Positions 1-8,143 of a DNA stretch of 55,441 nucleotides are shown here, piece after piece. The DNA lies in NCBI GenBank assembly GCA_946222885.1, contig CAMIAK010000015.1:1-55441 (forward strand), written 5' to 3'. The position numbers and the translations under genes are program-made. The notes under the pieces were generated by a model that did not search any database, was not told the DNA's origin, and saw nothing but the letters and a program-made list of their open reading frames with translations. The DNA comes from an uncultured Nesterenkonia sp. (GTDB lineage: Bacteria; Actinomycetota; Actinomycetes; Actinomycetales; Micrococcaceae). Within the stretch, counting starts at the first letter, position 1; each line of letters starts with the position of its first letter.

Positions 1-286
1 CGAGGAGCTCGATGAGGTTCTCACCGGTCAGGCCCTCGGACTGGCGCTTGGCCTCTTCGTAGTAGCGGACCATCTGCGACTCGCGGATGCCGTACTGGGC
101 GCGCAGACGCTGCTTCTCGCGCAGACGCACGGCGTAGTCGGAGTCGGTCTTGCGGCGGGTGCGGCCGTGCTGGCCGGGGCCGTAGGGACGGCGGTCCAGG
201 TACTTCTGGGCCTTGGGGGTCAGCGCAATGCCGAGGGCACGGCTGGCCTTCACGGTGCGGCGACCGCGCAGGGGAGTGGTGGGCAT
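1..286 (-). CDS. rpsD: 30S ribosomal protein S4 (N-terminal part; cut by window edge)
   Basis: Primary rRNA-binding protein that nucleates 30S assembly. The 95 visible residues begin MPTTPLRGRRTVKASRALGI and continue with RPYGPGQHGR, DSDYAVRLREKQRLRAQYGI and RYYEEAKR, which are the S4 N-terminal domain hallmarks. There is no CxxC zinc knuckle, as in the S4 form of many Micrococcales. The start is the ATG at 286, with GAAAGG about 8 bases upstream. The C-terminal S4 RNA-binding domain lies beyond the left edge. The gene lies downstream of DUF4191 on the same strand, separated by about 190 bases that probably carry its own promoter. Confidence 0.95.
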   Translation of the reverse strand, partial: MPTTPLRGRRTVKASRALGIALTPKAQKYLDRRPYGPGQHGRTRRKTDSDYAVRLREKQRLRAQYGIRESQMVRYYEEAKRQSEGLTGENLIELL

Positions 287-425
287 AGGTGTGCCTTTCA
301 TATCAGTCGGCATCGTGGTTTATCGCGGCTCTGCGGCACGAAGGGGCAGAGTGCGTCCTGGCCTCCGGGTGTCGAATGGAGAGCTCGAGCTGCCGAATGC
401 TCGATCACTGCGACAGAAGGCATGC

Positions 426-468
426 CTCTGCCTGCCAGACAGCTGTCTACTCTACCAGAGAGGCAGAG
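426..468 (-). terminator. possible terminator after the DUF4191 gene
   Basis: CTCTGCCT (426-433) is complementary to AGGCAGAG (461-468). Between them sits the perfect palindrome AGACAGCTGTCT (438-449). The structure begins 10 bases past the DUF4191 stop codon and could form a nested hairpin between that gene and rpsD. There is no clear U-tract, so this could also be a regulatory dyad in the rpsD promoter region. Confidence 0.35.
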
Positions 469-477
469 CAGGATGTG

Positions 478-1284
478 TCAGCCGCGCAGCGCCTTGCGGT
501 CCGGGCGGACCCGGTAGGGGTCCACGCCCTTCGGGATCGGGGGCTTGGTGTTGGAGAGGGCACCGATGCGCTTCTCCACCGCGTTGACCTCATGCTTGGT
601 CAGCGTCTTGGGGAGCTTCTTGATCGACTTGGTGAGCCGGTCCAGCTCCACCTGGTTCTCCCCGCGGCCGCACTGGACCACGTGCACCGGCACGTTGGGC
701 AGATAGCGGGTGAAGCGGCGCCGCTCCTTCTCCACCATCTTGTTGACACGGCCGGAGGGGCCCTCGGAGACCAGGATGAGCCCCGGCTTGCCCACCACGC
801 GGAACACCGCGTCCTGGGTCTTGGGGTTCATCGCCACGGGGTCCTCGGTGACGATCCATCCACGGCGCAGCGTGCCCAGCGCCGCGGCCGAGGCGCCGGG
901 GCGCCCCTCGATGCGTGAGAAGGCGGCCTTCTCCGCTCGCCGGTTCATGACGATCATCGCCGCCAGCAGACCGAAGGGCAGACCGATGAGCAGCCCGGTG
1001 ATCCAGTGGAAGGGCAGCAGGACGCTGAACAGCAGGAAGCTGACGCCCAGCGCGAGGAGGAAGGCCAAGGCCATCCACCAGGCGATGTTGGGGTCATACT
1101 CGCGGGTCATGCTGAAGACCTGCTTCAGCCGGGCGAAGAAGCCCTCACCCTTGTTCTTCTTGTCCTTGCGGCGGGACTTGCGCGCCTGCTTCTCAGCCTT
1201 CTGCTGGGCTCTGAGCTTCTTCAGCTCGGCCTTCGCCTCTGCCTTGGAGGAGACCTGGGGAGTGGAGGATGCACCGGTTGCCAT
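478..1284 (-). CDS. DUF4191 family membrane protein
   Basis: Protein of 268 aa. A highly charged N-terminal stretch of Lys/Ala/Glu (about residues 12-50) is followed by two adjacent hydrophobic segments at about residues 68-110 (MALAFLLALG..., ITGLLIGLPFGLLAAMIVM). A soluble C-terminal region of about 150 aa follows. This matches the actinobacterial DUF4191 family, commonly found beside lipA; the function is unknown. It lies 20 bases downstream of lipA on the same strand, so it is probably co-transcribed with lipB-lipA. The ATG start directly follows the charged coding segment. The link to lipoylation is positional only. Confidence 0.85.
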   Translation of the reverse strand: MATGASSTPQVSSKAEAKAELKKLRAQQKAEKQARKSRRKDKKNKGEGFFARLKQVFSMTREYDPNIAWWMALAFLLALGVSFLLFSVLLPFHWITGLLIGLPFGLLAAMIVMNRRAEKAAFSRIEGRPGASAAALGTLRRGWIVTEDPVAMNPKTQDAVFRVVGKPGLILVSEGPSGRVNKMVEKERRRFTRYLPNVPVHVVQCGRGENQVELDRLTKSIKKLPKTLTKHEVNAVEKRIGALSNTKPPIPKGVDPYRVRPDRKALRG

Positions 1285-1304
1285 AATGGGCCCAGTCTAA
1301 CTCA

Positions 1305-2369
1305 TCAGTGTCCGGCGGCGACCAGGGTCGCGGCCTCCTGCCGGGTCTGACCCGAGGGCTCGATGTGCGAGAGCTCGGCGGGGATCTCCCAGCCCTTCTT
1401 CTGCATCGCTTTGGCCCACAGCGAGCCCGCCCGGTAGGAGGAGCGGACGAGCGGACCGGACATCACGCCGAGGAAGCCGATCTCTTCGGCCTCCTGCTGG
1501 ATGTCGAGGAACTCCTGGGGCTTGACCCAGCGGTCCACCGGCAGGTGGCGCGGGGTCGGGCGCAGATACTGGGTGATGGTGATCAGGTCGCAGCCGGCGT
1601 CGTGGAGGTCCCGCAGCGCCTCGGAGACCTCTTCGCGGGTCTCGCCCATGCCCAGGATGAGGTTGGACTTGGTGATCATGCCGTGCCTCCGGCCCTGGGT
1701 GAGGACGTCCAGGGAGCGCTCGTAGCGGAAGGCCGGGCGGATCCGGCGGAAGATGCGCGGGACGGTCTCCACGTTGTGGGCGAAGACCTCGGGCTTGGCC
1801 TCGCAGATCCCGGCGATGTTCTCCTCCTTGCCGGAGAAGTCCGGGATCAGGATCTCGACGCCGGTGCCCGGGTTCAGCTCGTGGATCTTCCGGATGGTCT
1901 CGGCGTAGAGCCACACGCCCTCGTCGGGGAGGTCGTCGCGGGCCACGCCGGTGACGGTGGCGTAGCGCAGCTGCATCTCTGCCACCGACTGCGCGACCTG
2001 CAGCGGCTCCGCCTCATCGAGGGCGGCGGGGCGGCCGGTGTCGATCTCGCAGAAGTCGCAGCGCCGGGTGCAGGCGGAGCCGCCGATGAGGAACGTGGCC
2101 TCGCGGTCCTCCCAGCACTCGTAGATGTTGGGGCAGCCGGCCTCCTCGCAGACGGTGTGCAGGCCCTTGGAGCCGACCCGCTTCTTCATCTCGACGAACT
2201 CGGGGCCCATCTTCACCTTGGAGCGCATCCACTCGGGCTTGCGCTCCACGGGGACTGCGGCGTTCTTGGCCTCCACGCGCAGCATGCGCCGCCCCTCGGG
2301 GGCGACATTGCTGCTGCGGGTGCCTCCGGTTCCGCACGCTCCTGCGGGACGGACTGCCTGTTCGGTCAC
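1305..2369 (-). CDS. lipA: lipoyl synthase (radical SAM)
   Basis: Inserts two sulfurs into protein-bound octanoyl groups to make lipoyl cofactors. All diagnostic features are present: the auxiliary [4Fe-4S] ligands C-x4-C-x5-C (CEEAGCPNIYEC), the radical-SAM motif C-x3-C-x2-C (CTRRCDFC) and the C-terminal RSSY. Length is 354 aa, with a slightly long N-terminus. The start is a GTG whose GTGA overlaps the lipB stop, implying translational coupling. The more usual beginning of the family (APEGRRMLRVEA) lies about 22 residues in, but no start codon is available exactly there. Its clients include the SucB E2 encoded 2.5 kb away. Confidence 0.97.
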   Translation of the reverse strand: MTEQAVRPAGACGTGGTRSSNVAPEGRRMLRVEAKNAAVPVERKPEWMRSKVKMGPEFVEMKKRVGSKGLHTVCEEAGCPNIYECWEDREATFLIGGSACTRRCDFCEIDTGRPAALDEAEPLQVAQSVAEMQLRYATVTGVARDDLPDEGVWLYAETIRKIHELNPGTGVEILIPDFSGKEENIAGICEAKPEVFAHNVETVPRIFRRIRPAFRYERSLDVLTQGRRHGMITKSNLILGMGETREEVSEALRDLHDAGCDLITITQYLRPTPRHLPVDRWVKPQEFLDIQQEAEEIGFLGVMSGPLVRSSYRAGSLWAKAMQKKGWEIPAELSHIEPSGQTRQEAATLVAAGH

Positions 2370-3097
2370 TTGAGGACACCTTCCTTCGGCTGGGCGACGG
2401 AGCAGGCGCTGAGCACCGGCTCCTCATCGGCGGACGACGCCGTCCGCTCACCTGCACTGATGTAACGGGGCAGGGCCGTCTGCAATTCCTCGGCGATCCG
2501 GTCCACGACGTCGGCGGGCCGGACGGTGCGCCCGGTCTCCGCGCTGATGGTGGTGGTGCCGGCGTCGCTGATCCCGCAGGGGATGATGTTCTCGAAGGGA
2601 TCCAGCAGGTTCGAGCAGTTCAGCGCGAAGCCGTGCATGGTCACCGAGCGGTGGATGCGGATCCCGACGGCGGCGATCTTGCGGTCCTGCACGCCGTCGG
2701 TCAGCCAGACCCCGGAGCGTCCCTCCACCCGCCGGCCGTGGATGCCGTAGTCCTCGGCGAGGACCTTCATGATCACGGCTTCCAGGGTGCAGACGTAGTC
2801 CTTGACCAGGGAGCGGTCGCGCAGGTGGAGGATGGGGTAGCCCACCAGCTGGCCGCGTCCGTGCCAGGTGATCTTGCCGCCCCGGTCGACGTCGACGACA
2901 GGCGTGCCGTCCTTGGGGCGGTCCGCCTCCTCGGTGCGCTTGCCTGCGGTGTAGACGTCCTGATGCTCCAGGAGCAGGACGGTGGAGGGGGACGATCCCT
3001 CCAGGACACTGGCGTGGAGCTGGCGCTGCAGCTCGAGGGCCCCGGCGTAGTCGACCAGATCGGGGTCGAAGCCGAGCCTGCGGAGTTCGAGGTCCAT
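2366..3097 (-). CDS. lipB: lipoyl(octanoyl) transferase
   Basis: Transfers octanoate from acyl carrier protein to the lipoyl-domain lysine, the first step before LipA. The protein has 243 aa. Conserved blocks are HQDVYTAGKR, the GGKITWHGRGQ octanoyl-binding motif, the catalytic lysine in DRKIAAVGIRI and the catalytic cysteine in PCGISDAGTTTISAE. An extra tail of about 25 aa follows the core. The ATG at 3097 heads a probable lipB-lipA-DUF4191 operon. Its promoter region is shared divergently with the kinase gene. Confidence 0.97.
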   Translation of the reverse strand: MDLELRRLGFDPDLVDYAGALELQRQLHASVLEGSSPSTVLLLEHQDVYTAGKRTEEADRPKDGTPVVDVDRGGKITWHGRGQLVGYPILHLRDRSLVKDYVCTLEAVIMKVLAEDYGIHGRRVEGRSGVWLTDGVQDRKIAAVGIRIHRSVTMHGFALNCSNLLDPFENIIPCGISDAGTTTISAETGRTVRPADVVDRIAEELQTALPRYISAGERTASSADEEPVLSACSVAQPKEGVLK

Positions 3098-3243
3098 GCC
3101 TCTAGCCTAAACCTTCTGACCCTAGAGAGGTGACCTCTGCGGAGGCAACGGGCGGCTCCGGGCGCGGTGGATATCGCGCCGGGGCGGGACTGCCTGTGGA
3201 GAACGCCCGCGGGGCGGCGGCGATCTGGGAGAGGGTGGGCGTC

Positions 3244-4752
3244 ATGGGGAGCAATGATGAGACGGAGCTGACACCCGCAGTGCCGGGATTCGCCGTGCAG
3301 AGGCTGCTCGGGGTGGGCGGCGGATCCGCTGTCTGGCTGATGAGGGTCCAGCGCCGCACCGGCCGGTTCGCGCAGCTGCCGGAGGAGGTGGCGCTGAAGG
3401 TGCCGCACCAGCGGCAGCCGGGATCGGCGGCGCTGGCCGACATCCGGGCGGAGCTGCGGGCGATGGAGCCGCTGCGGCATGATCACATCGTCCGGACCTA
3501 CGGGGCGGTGGAGACCTCCCAGGGGGCGGGGCTGCTCCTGGAGGCCTATGGTGGCGGACCGCTGAGCGGGGTCATCCGCGCAGAGGGCGGACTGAGCCCC
3601 GGACAGCTGGTCACCGCTGCCATGCCCGTGGCGCAGGCGCTGGCCCACCTGCACGCACAGGGTGCGGTGCACGGAGACGTCTCGCCCGGCAACATCCTGC
3701 TGGCCCCTGACGGCAGGCCGGCCCTCGCGGACCTGGGGGAGGCGCAGCTGCTGGGCATGCCGCGCACAGCACGCGGGACTGCCGGATTCCTCGCTCCGGA
3801 GCATGAGGATCTGATCCACGGGGCGGGGCAGGAGGATCCGCGCCGGCTGGAGGCCCAGCTCGCCGCTGAGGCGGACGTCTACTCGCTGGGCGCCGTCTGC
3901 TGGTTCGCCCTCACCGGGGAGCCGCCGGCGCCGGGCCGGGAGCGGGCTCCGCTGAGCACGGGATGCCCGGAGGTGCCGCCCCGGCTGACGGCCCTGCTGG
4001 AGGAGGCCCTCTCAGCGCTGCCGGAGGACCGTCCGACGGCGGCCGAGTTCGCCCATGGCCTCTACGGGGCGGCCCGGCCCGAGCCCCTGGACCTCAGCGC
4101 CCACGTGGATGATGAGGTGCTGCCCGAGCTGCCGACCAGGCTGCCGGAGAGCAGGCCGGGACCGCTGGAGAGGGTGAGGGAGGGACTGCGCCCGCGTACG
4201 GGGGCAGCGGTCTCTGCGATTCTTCTGGCGGCGGGCCTGGGCGCGGGGGCGTGGTTCTGGTGGCCGGGAGCTGAGGGCGAGGCCGAGGCCGGGGCTGAGA
4301 AGGCTGCGGCTGAAACTCCTGGGTCCGAAGATCCCCGGGCGGAGGACGAGCTCCTCCAGGCCATAGAGCTGCTCGGCGCGGAGGATGTCCGTGACGCATT
4401 GGAAGGTCTGCAGACGCTGCGCACTGCCGCGCTGAGGGACCCGGCCCCGGAGCCTCCGGGTCTCTACGCGGCCCCGGAGTCACCGGCGCTGACGGCGGAG
4501 CAGGAGCTGATGGAGGCCCTGGTCCGGGAGGGCATCTCCTACAGCGGCCCCGCCCTGCAGCTGGAGCCCGTGGGCGAGCCTCTGCAGACCCCTGAGGGAC
4601 GCACGGCGGTGCAGACCCGGGTCACCGCCCAGGACTTCCACTCCCAGGAGCTGCACACCCAGGAGGTCGTCCTGGTCATGGAACGGGCGGAGGGGCGCTG
4701 GCTGCTCTATGAGGTGGAGGAGATGGCAGAGCCGGAGGAGACAGCGGGGTGA
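3244..4752 (+). CDS. membrane-anchored serine/threonine protein kinase
   Basis: Protein of 502 aa. The N-terminal Hanks-type kinase domain (about residues 15-275) has a glycine loop (GVGGGSAV, 24-31), the VALK lysine K52, the catalytic loop HGDVSPGN (H143, D145, N150), a DLG in place of DFG (D163) and APE near 184. A single transmembrane helix follows at about 321-340. An acidic, Ala/Glu-rich extracytoplasmic region of about 150 aa ends the protein and may be a sensor. Key catalytic residues are kept, so it is probably active. The ATG at 3244 has GGGAGAGG 10 bases upstream; the reading frame stays open to 3130, but that extension is non-homologous. Ligand and substrates are unknown. Confidence 0.85.
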   Translation: MGSNDETELTPAVPGFAVQRLLGVGGGSAVWLMRVQRRTGRFAQLPEEVALKVPHQRQPGSAALADIRAELRAMEPLRHDHIVRTYGAVETSQGAGLLLEAYGGGPLSGVIRAEGGLSPGQLVTAAMPVAQALAHLHAQGAVHGDVSPGNILLAPDGRPALADLGEAQLLGMPRTARGTAGFLAPEHEDLIHGAGQEDPRRLEAQLAAEADVYSLGAVCWFALTGEPPAPGRERAPLSTGCPEVPPRLTALLEEALSALPEDRPTAAEFAHGLYGAARPEPLDLSAHVDDEVLPELPTRLPESRPGPLERVREGLRPRTGAAVSAILLAAGLGAGAWFWWPGAEGEAEAGAEKAAAETPGSEDPRAEDELLQAIELLGAEDVRDALEGLQTLRTAALRDPAPEPPGLYAAPESPALTAEQELMEALVREGISYSGPALQLEPVGEPLQTPEGRTAVQTRVTAQDFHSQELHTQEVVLVMERAEGRWLLYEVEEMAEPEETAG

Positions 4753-4756
4753 CCAC

Positions 4757-4799
4757 GCACAGAGGGGACCTGCTCGTGACGAGCAGGTCCCCTCTGTGC
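4757..4799. terminator. bidirectional terminator, kinase / sucB
   Basis: A perfect 20-bp stem (4757-4776 with 4780-4799) and a 3-base loop lie 4 bases past the kinase stop and 16 bases past the sucB stop. They sit between two convergent genes, so the hairpin probably serves both. Confidence 0.9.
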
Positions 4800-4815
4800 C
4801 ATGCCGGGCGGAGGC

Positions 4816-6666
4816 TCAGAGGCCCAGCTGGGCCTCGAAGCTGCCCTCTTCCAGGCGGCCCTTCAGGGTCTGCAGGAAGCGGCCGGCGTCGGCGCCGTCC
4901 ACGATGCGGTGATCGTAGGTCAGCGAGAGGTACATCAGGTGGCGGATGCCGATGGTGTCGTTGCCGTCGGCGTCGGTGACCACCTTGGGCCGCTTCTCGA
5001 TGGTGCCGGTGCCCAGGATGGCGACCTGCGGCTGGTTGATGATCGGGGTGTCGAACAGTGCGCCCACCGAACCGATGTTGGTGATGGTGAACGTCCCGCC
5101 GGAGAGCTCCTCCGGACCGATCTTGTTGCTGCGGGTGCGCTCGGCGACATCCGCGATCTTCTTCGACAGGCCGGACATGGAGAGATCGCCTGCGTCGGAG
5201 ATGACCGGGACCAGCAGGCCCTTGTCGGTGTCCACCGCGAAGGCGAGGTGCTCGGAGTCGTGGTAGATGATCTCCTGGTCGTCCTCGTGGTACTCGGCGT
5301 TCAGCTTGGGATGCTGCTTGAGCGCCTCGGTGACCGCAGTGGCGATGAAGGGCAGGTAGGTCAGGTTGACGCCGTTCTGCTCCTTGAAGGAGGCCTTGGC
5401 CTTGGCACGCAGGTTGACGATGCGGGTCATGTCCACCTCCTGCACCTGGGTCAGCTGCGCGGAGACCTCAAGCGACTCCTTCATGCGCCGGGCGATCACC
5501 TGGCGGATCCGCGGCGCCTTCTCCGTGGTGCCGCGCTTGGTGGTGTCCACCTCGACCTTCGGAGCGGGCTTGGACTCGCCGCCGGAGGCAGCCGGTGCGG
5601 ACTCGGCGGGCGCGGAGGACTTCTGAGCCTCGGCGGCGTCGAGCACGTCCTGCTTGCGGATGCGGCCGCCCACGCCGGTGCCCTTGAGCGAGGACAGGTC
5701 CACGCCCTCCTGCTTGGCGAGCTTGCGCACCAGCGGAGTGACATAGCCGCCCTCCGCCGAGGAGGAAGGTGCGGAGGAAGACTGTGCAGCCGAGGAAGAG
5801 GACGCAGCAGGCGAGGAGGACTCCTCAGCCTTCGGCGCCGGCTTCTCCTCAGCCTCGGGCTCCTCCTTCGGAGCCTCCTGCTGGGTCTCTTCCTGCTTCG
5901 GCTCCTCGGCCGGCTTCTCCTCAGCCTCGGGCTCTGCAGGCTTGTCCTCTGCGGGGGCGGAGCCGCCGCCGGAGGGTGCGCCGGAGCCCACCAGGGCCAG
6001 CACGGCGCCGACCTCGACGGTCTCGTCCTCGCTGACCTTCAGCTCCTGCACGGTGCCGGCCACCGGGGAGGGGACCTCGGTGTCGACCTTGTCGGTGGAG
6101 ACCTCCAGCAGCGGCTGGTCCACGTCGACCTCGTCACCGACCTCCACCAGCCAGCGGGTGACGGTGCCTTCGGTCACGGACTCGCCGAGCGCGGGCAGGG
6201 TCACCTCCTGGGCGTCTCCGGAGGGGGCGGGGGAGGAGGACTCGGTCTCCTCTGCAGGGCTCTGCTCCTCGGCCACGGCCTCGGCCCCGGCAGCCTCACC
6301 GGCAGCGGGGGTGGGCGCCTCCTCCTCAGCGGCCTCCTGGGTCTCCTCGGGAGACTCGGCGGCGGCCGCGGCCTCCTCGACGTCCTCCGCGGAGTCGTCG
6401 GAGCCGGACTCGGAGGAGCCGCCTCCTGAACCGTCGCCGATCTTGACCAGCGGGGCGCCGACCTCGACGGTCTCGTCCTCACCGACCAGAAGCTCCTCGA
6501 TCACGCCCGCAGCGGGGGAGGGGACCTCGGTGTCCACCTTGTCGGTGGAGACCTCGACGATCGGCTGGTCGACCTCGACCTCGTCACCGACCTCCACGAG
6601 CCAACGGGTGACAGTGCCTTCGGTGACGGATTCACCGAGGGCTGGAAGGTTTACAGTCTCAGACAT
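4816..6666 (-). CDS. sucB: dihydrolipoamide acyltransferase E2 with two lipoyl domains
   Basis: E2 core of a 2-oxoacid dehydrogenase complex; in actinobacteria this SucB/DlaT protein serves pyruvate dehydrogenase (family knowledge). The 616-aa order is lipoyl domain 1 (about 3-77, STDKVDTEVPSP around the lipoylated lysine), an acidic linker, a nearly identical lipoyl domain 2 (about 150-225), a long Ala/Glu/Pro/Ser linker, a peripheral-subunit-binding domain (YVTPLVRKLAKQEGVD..., about 308-345) and the catalytic domain ending with the HxxxDG active site (DHRIVDGADAGRF). The ATG start is supported by AGGAG. It lies 36 bases downstream of lpdA, which encodes its E3 partner. The two lipoyl repeats could recombine. 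Confidence 0.96.
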   Translation of the reverse strand: MSETVNLPALGESVTEGTVTRWLVEVGDEVEVDQPIVEVSTDKVDTEVPSPAAGVIEELLVGEDETVEVGAPLVKIGDGSGGGSSESGSDDSAEDVEEAAAAAESPEETQEAAEEEAPTPAAGEAAGAEAVAEEQSPAEETESSSPAPSGDAQEVTLPALGESVTEGTVTRWLVEVGDEVDVDQPLLEVSTDKVDTEVPSPVAGTVQELKVSEDETVEVGAVLALVGSGAPSGGGSAPAEDKPAEPEAEEKPAEEPKQEETQQEAPKEEPEAEEKPAPKAEESSSPAASSSSAAQSSSAPSSSAEGGYVTPLVRKLAKQEGVDLSSLKGTGVGGRIRKQDVLDAAEAQKSSAPAESAPAASGGESKPAPKVEVDTTKRGTTEKAPRIRQVIARRMKESLEVSAQLTQVQEVDMTRIVNLRAKAKASFKEQNGVNLTYLPFIATAVTEALKQHPKLNAEYHEDDQEIIYHDSEHLAFAVDTDKGLLVPVISDAGDLSMSGLSKKIADVAERTRSNKIGPEELSGGTFTITNIGSVGALFDTPIINQPQVAILGTGTIEKRPKVVTDADGNDTIGIRHLMYLSLTYDHRIVDGADAGRFLQTLKGRLEEGSFEAQLGL

Positions 6667-6702
6667 TGTGTCCGGCTCCTACTCGTCTCTGTGTGGGTGG
6701 GC

Positions 6703-8076
6703 TCAGCCGTGCAGCGGGTGGCCGAAGAGGGCCATGGCGGCTTCGCCGAGGGCCTCGTTCTGGGTCGGGTGGGCGTGGACCAGGGTGGCCACGTCCTCGG
6801 GGTAGGCCTCCCAGTTGACGATCAGCTGGGCCTCACCGATCTGCTCGCCGATGCGGGTGCCGATGCCGTGGACGCCGACGATCGGACCGCCCTTGACGCC
6901 GACCATCTTGATGATGCCGCCGGTGCCCAGGATGGAGGACTTGCCGTTGCCGGCCAGGTTGTACTCGGTGACCTCGACCTGGTCCTTGCCGAACTTCTCC
7001 TCGGCCTTGGGCTGGGTGTAGCCCACTGACATGATCTCCGGCTCGCAGAAGGTCACCTTGGGGATGTTGATGTCCTCGACGATGACCGGGTTGTTGCCGA
7101 CGATCTCCTCGGCGACGAAGATGCCCTGCTGGTAGCCGCGGTGCGCCAGCTGCAGGCCGGGTACGATGTCGCCGATCGCGTAGATGTTCCCGACGCCGGT
7201 GTGCAGGCGCTCGTCGGTGATGACGAAGCCGCGGTCCAGGGTGATGCCCTGGTCCTCGAAGCCGAGGCCCTCGGTGACCGGGCCGCGGCCGACGGCGATC
7301 AGGCAGATCTCAGCCTCGAAGGTCTTGCCGTCCTCCAGGGTGACCTTCACGCCGTCGGACGTCTCCTCGACGGACTTGAAGAAGGTGCCGAGGTTGGTCT
7401 TGATGCCGCGCTTCTTGAAGGAGCGCTCCAGCTGCTTGATGATCGAGGGGTCCTCGTTGGGGACCAGGTTCGGCAGTCCCTCGATGATGGTGACCTCGGT
7501 GCCGTAGGAGGTCCATGCGGAGGCGAACTCGCAGCCGATGACGCCGCCGCCCAGGACGATCGCGGACTTCGGAGTGTGCTCGAGCTCGAGGGCCTCGGTG
7601 GAGGTGATGATCTTCTCCGAGAGCGGCAGGCCCATGGTCTTGGAGGTGGAGCCGGTGGCCAGGACGATGTTCTTGGCCTTGTAGCGGGTGCCGCCGACCT
7701 CGATCTCATCCTGGGAGACGAGCTTGCCCTCACCCTCGATGACCTGGACCTTGCGCATCTTCAGCAGGCCGGAGAGTCCCTTGTGCTTGCCGGCGACGAT
7801 GCCGTCCTTGTACTCCTTGACCTTGGCCATGTCGATGCCCTCGAAGGTCATCTTCACGCCGTACTTCTCCGATTCCTTGGCCTCATCGGCCAGCTCGGCC
7901 GCGTGCAGGTAGGCCTTGGTGGGGATGCAGCCGGTGTGCAGGCAGGTGCCGCCCAGCTTGGACTTCTCGATCAGGCCGACGGTCAGGCCGTGCTGGACCG
8001 AGCGCAGCGCGGCCGCATAGCCGGCGCTCCCGCCGCCGAGGACGAGTACATCGAATTCCTGAGGCTGATCAGCCAC
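6703..8076 (-). CDS. lpdA: dihydrolipoyl dehydrogenase (E3)
   Basis: FAD/NAD flavoprotein that reoxidises dihydrolipoyl groups on the E2 encoded just downstream. The 457-aa protein has the FAD-binding LGGGSAGYAA motif (13-22), the redox-active disulfide in GGTCLHTGCIPTK (C45, C50), an NAD-binding GGGVIGCE segment, the second FAD motif (IYAIGDI) and the C-terminal catalytic His/Glu pair (HAHPTQNE). Translation starts at a GTG at 8076 with GGGAG 7-8 bases upstream. It forms a probable pepA-lpdA-sucB transcription unit, or lpdA-sucB with its own promoter in the 67-base gap after pepA. Confidence 0.96.
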   Translation of the reverse strand: MADQPQEFDVLVLGGGSAGYAAALRSVQHGLTVGLIEKSKLGGTCLHTGCIPTKAYLHAAELADEAKESEKYGVKMTFEGIDMAKVKEYKDGIVAGKHKGLSGLLKMRKVQVIEGEGKLVSQDEIEVGGTRYKAKNIVLATGSTSKTMGLPLSEKIITSTEALELEHTPKSAIVLGGGVIGCEFASAWTSYGTEVTIIEGLPNLVPNEDPSIIKQLERSFKKRGIKTNLGTFFKSVEETSDGVKVTLEDGKTFEAEICLIAVGRGPVTEGLGFEDQGITLDRGFVITDERLHTGVGNIYAIGDIVPGLQLAHRGYQQGIFVAEEIVGNNPVIVEDINIPKVTFCEPEIMSVGYTQPKAEEKFGKDQVEVTEYNLAGNGKSSILGTGGIIKMVGVKGGPIVGVHGIGTRIGEQIGEAQLIVNWEAYPEDVATLVHAHPTQNEALGEAAMALFGHPLHG

Positions 8077-8143
8077 GGTGTTCTCCCTTGGGTTGCGTGA
8101 GAATTTATGTCGATTTCTCTGAGTTTCAGCTTATCAGCGCCGG

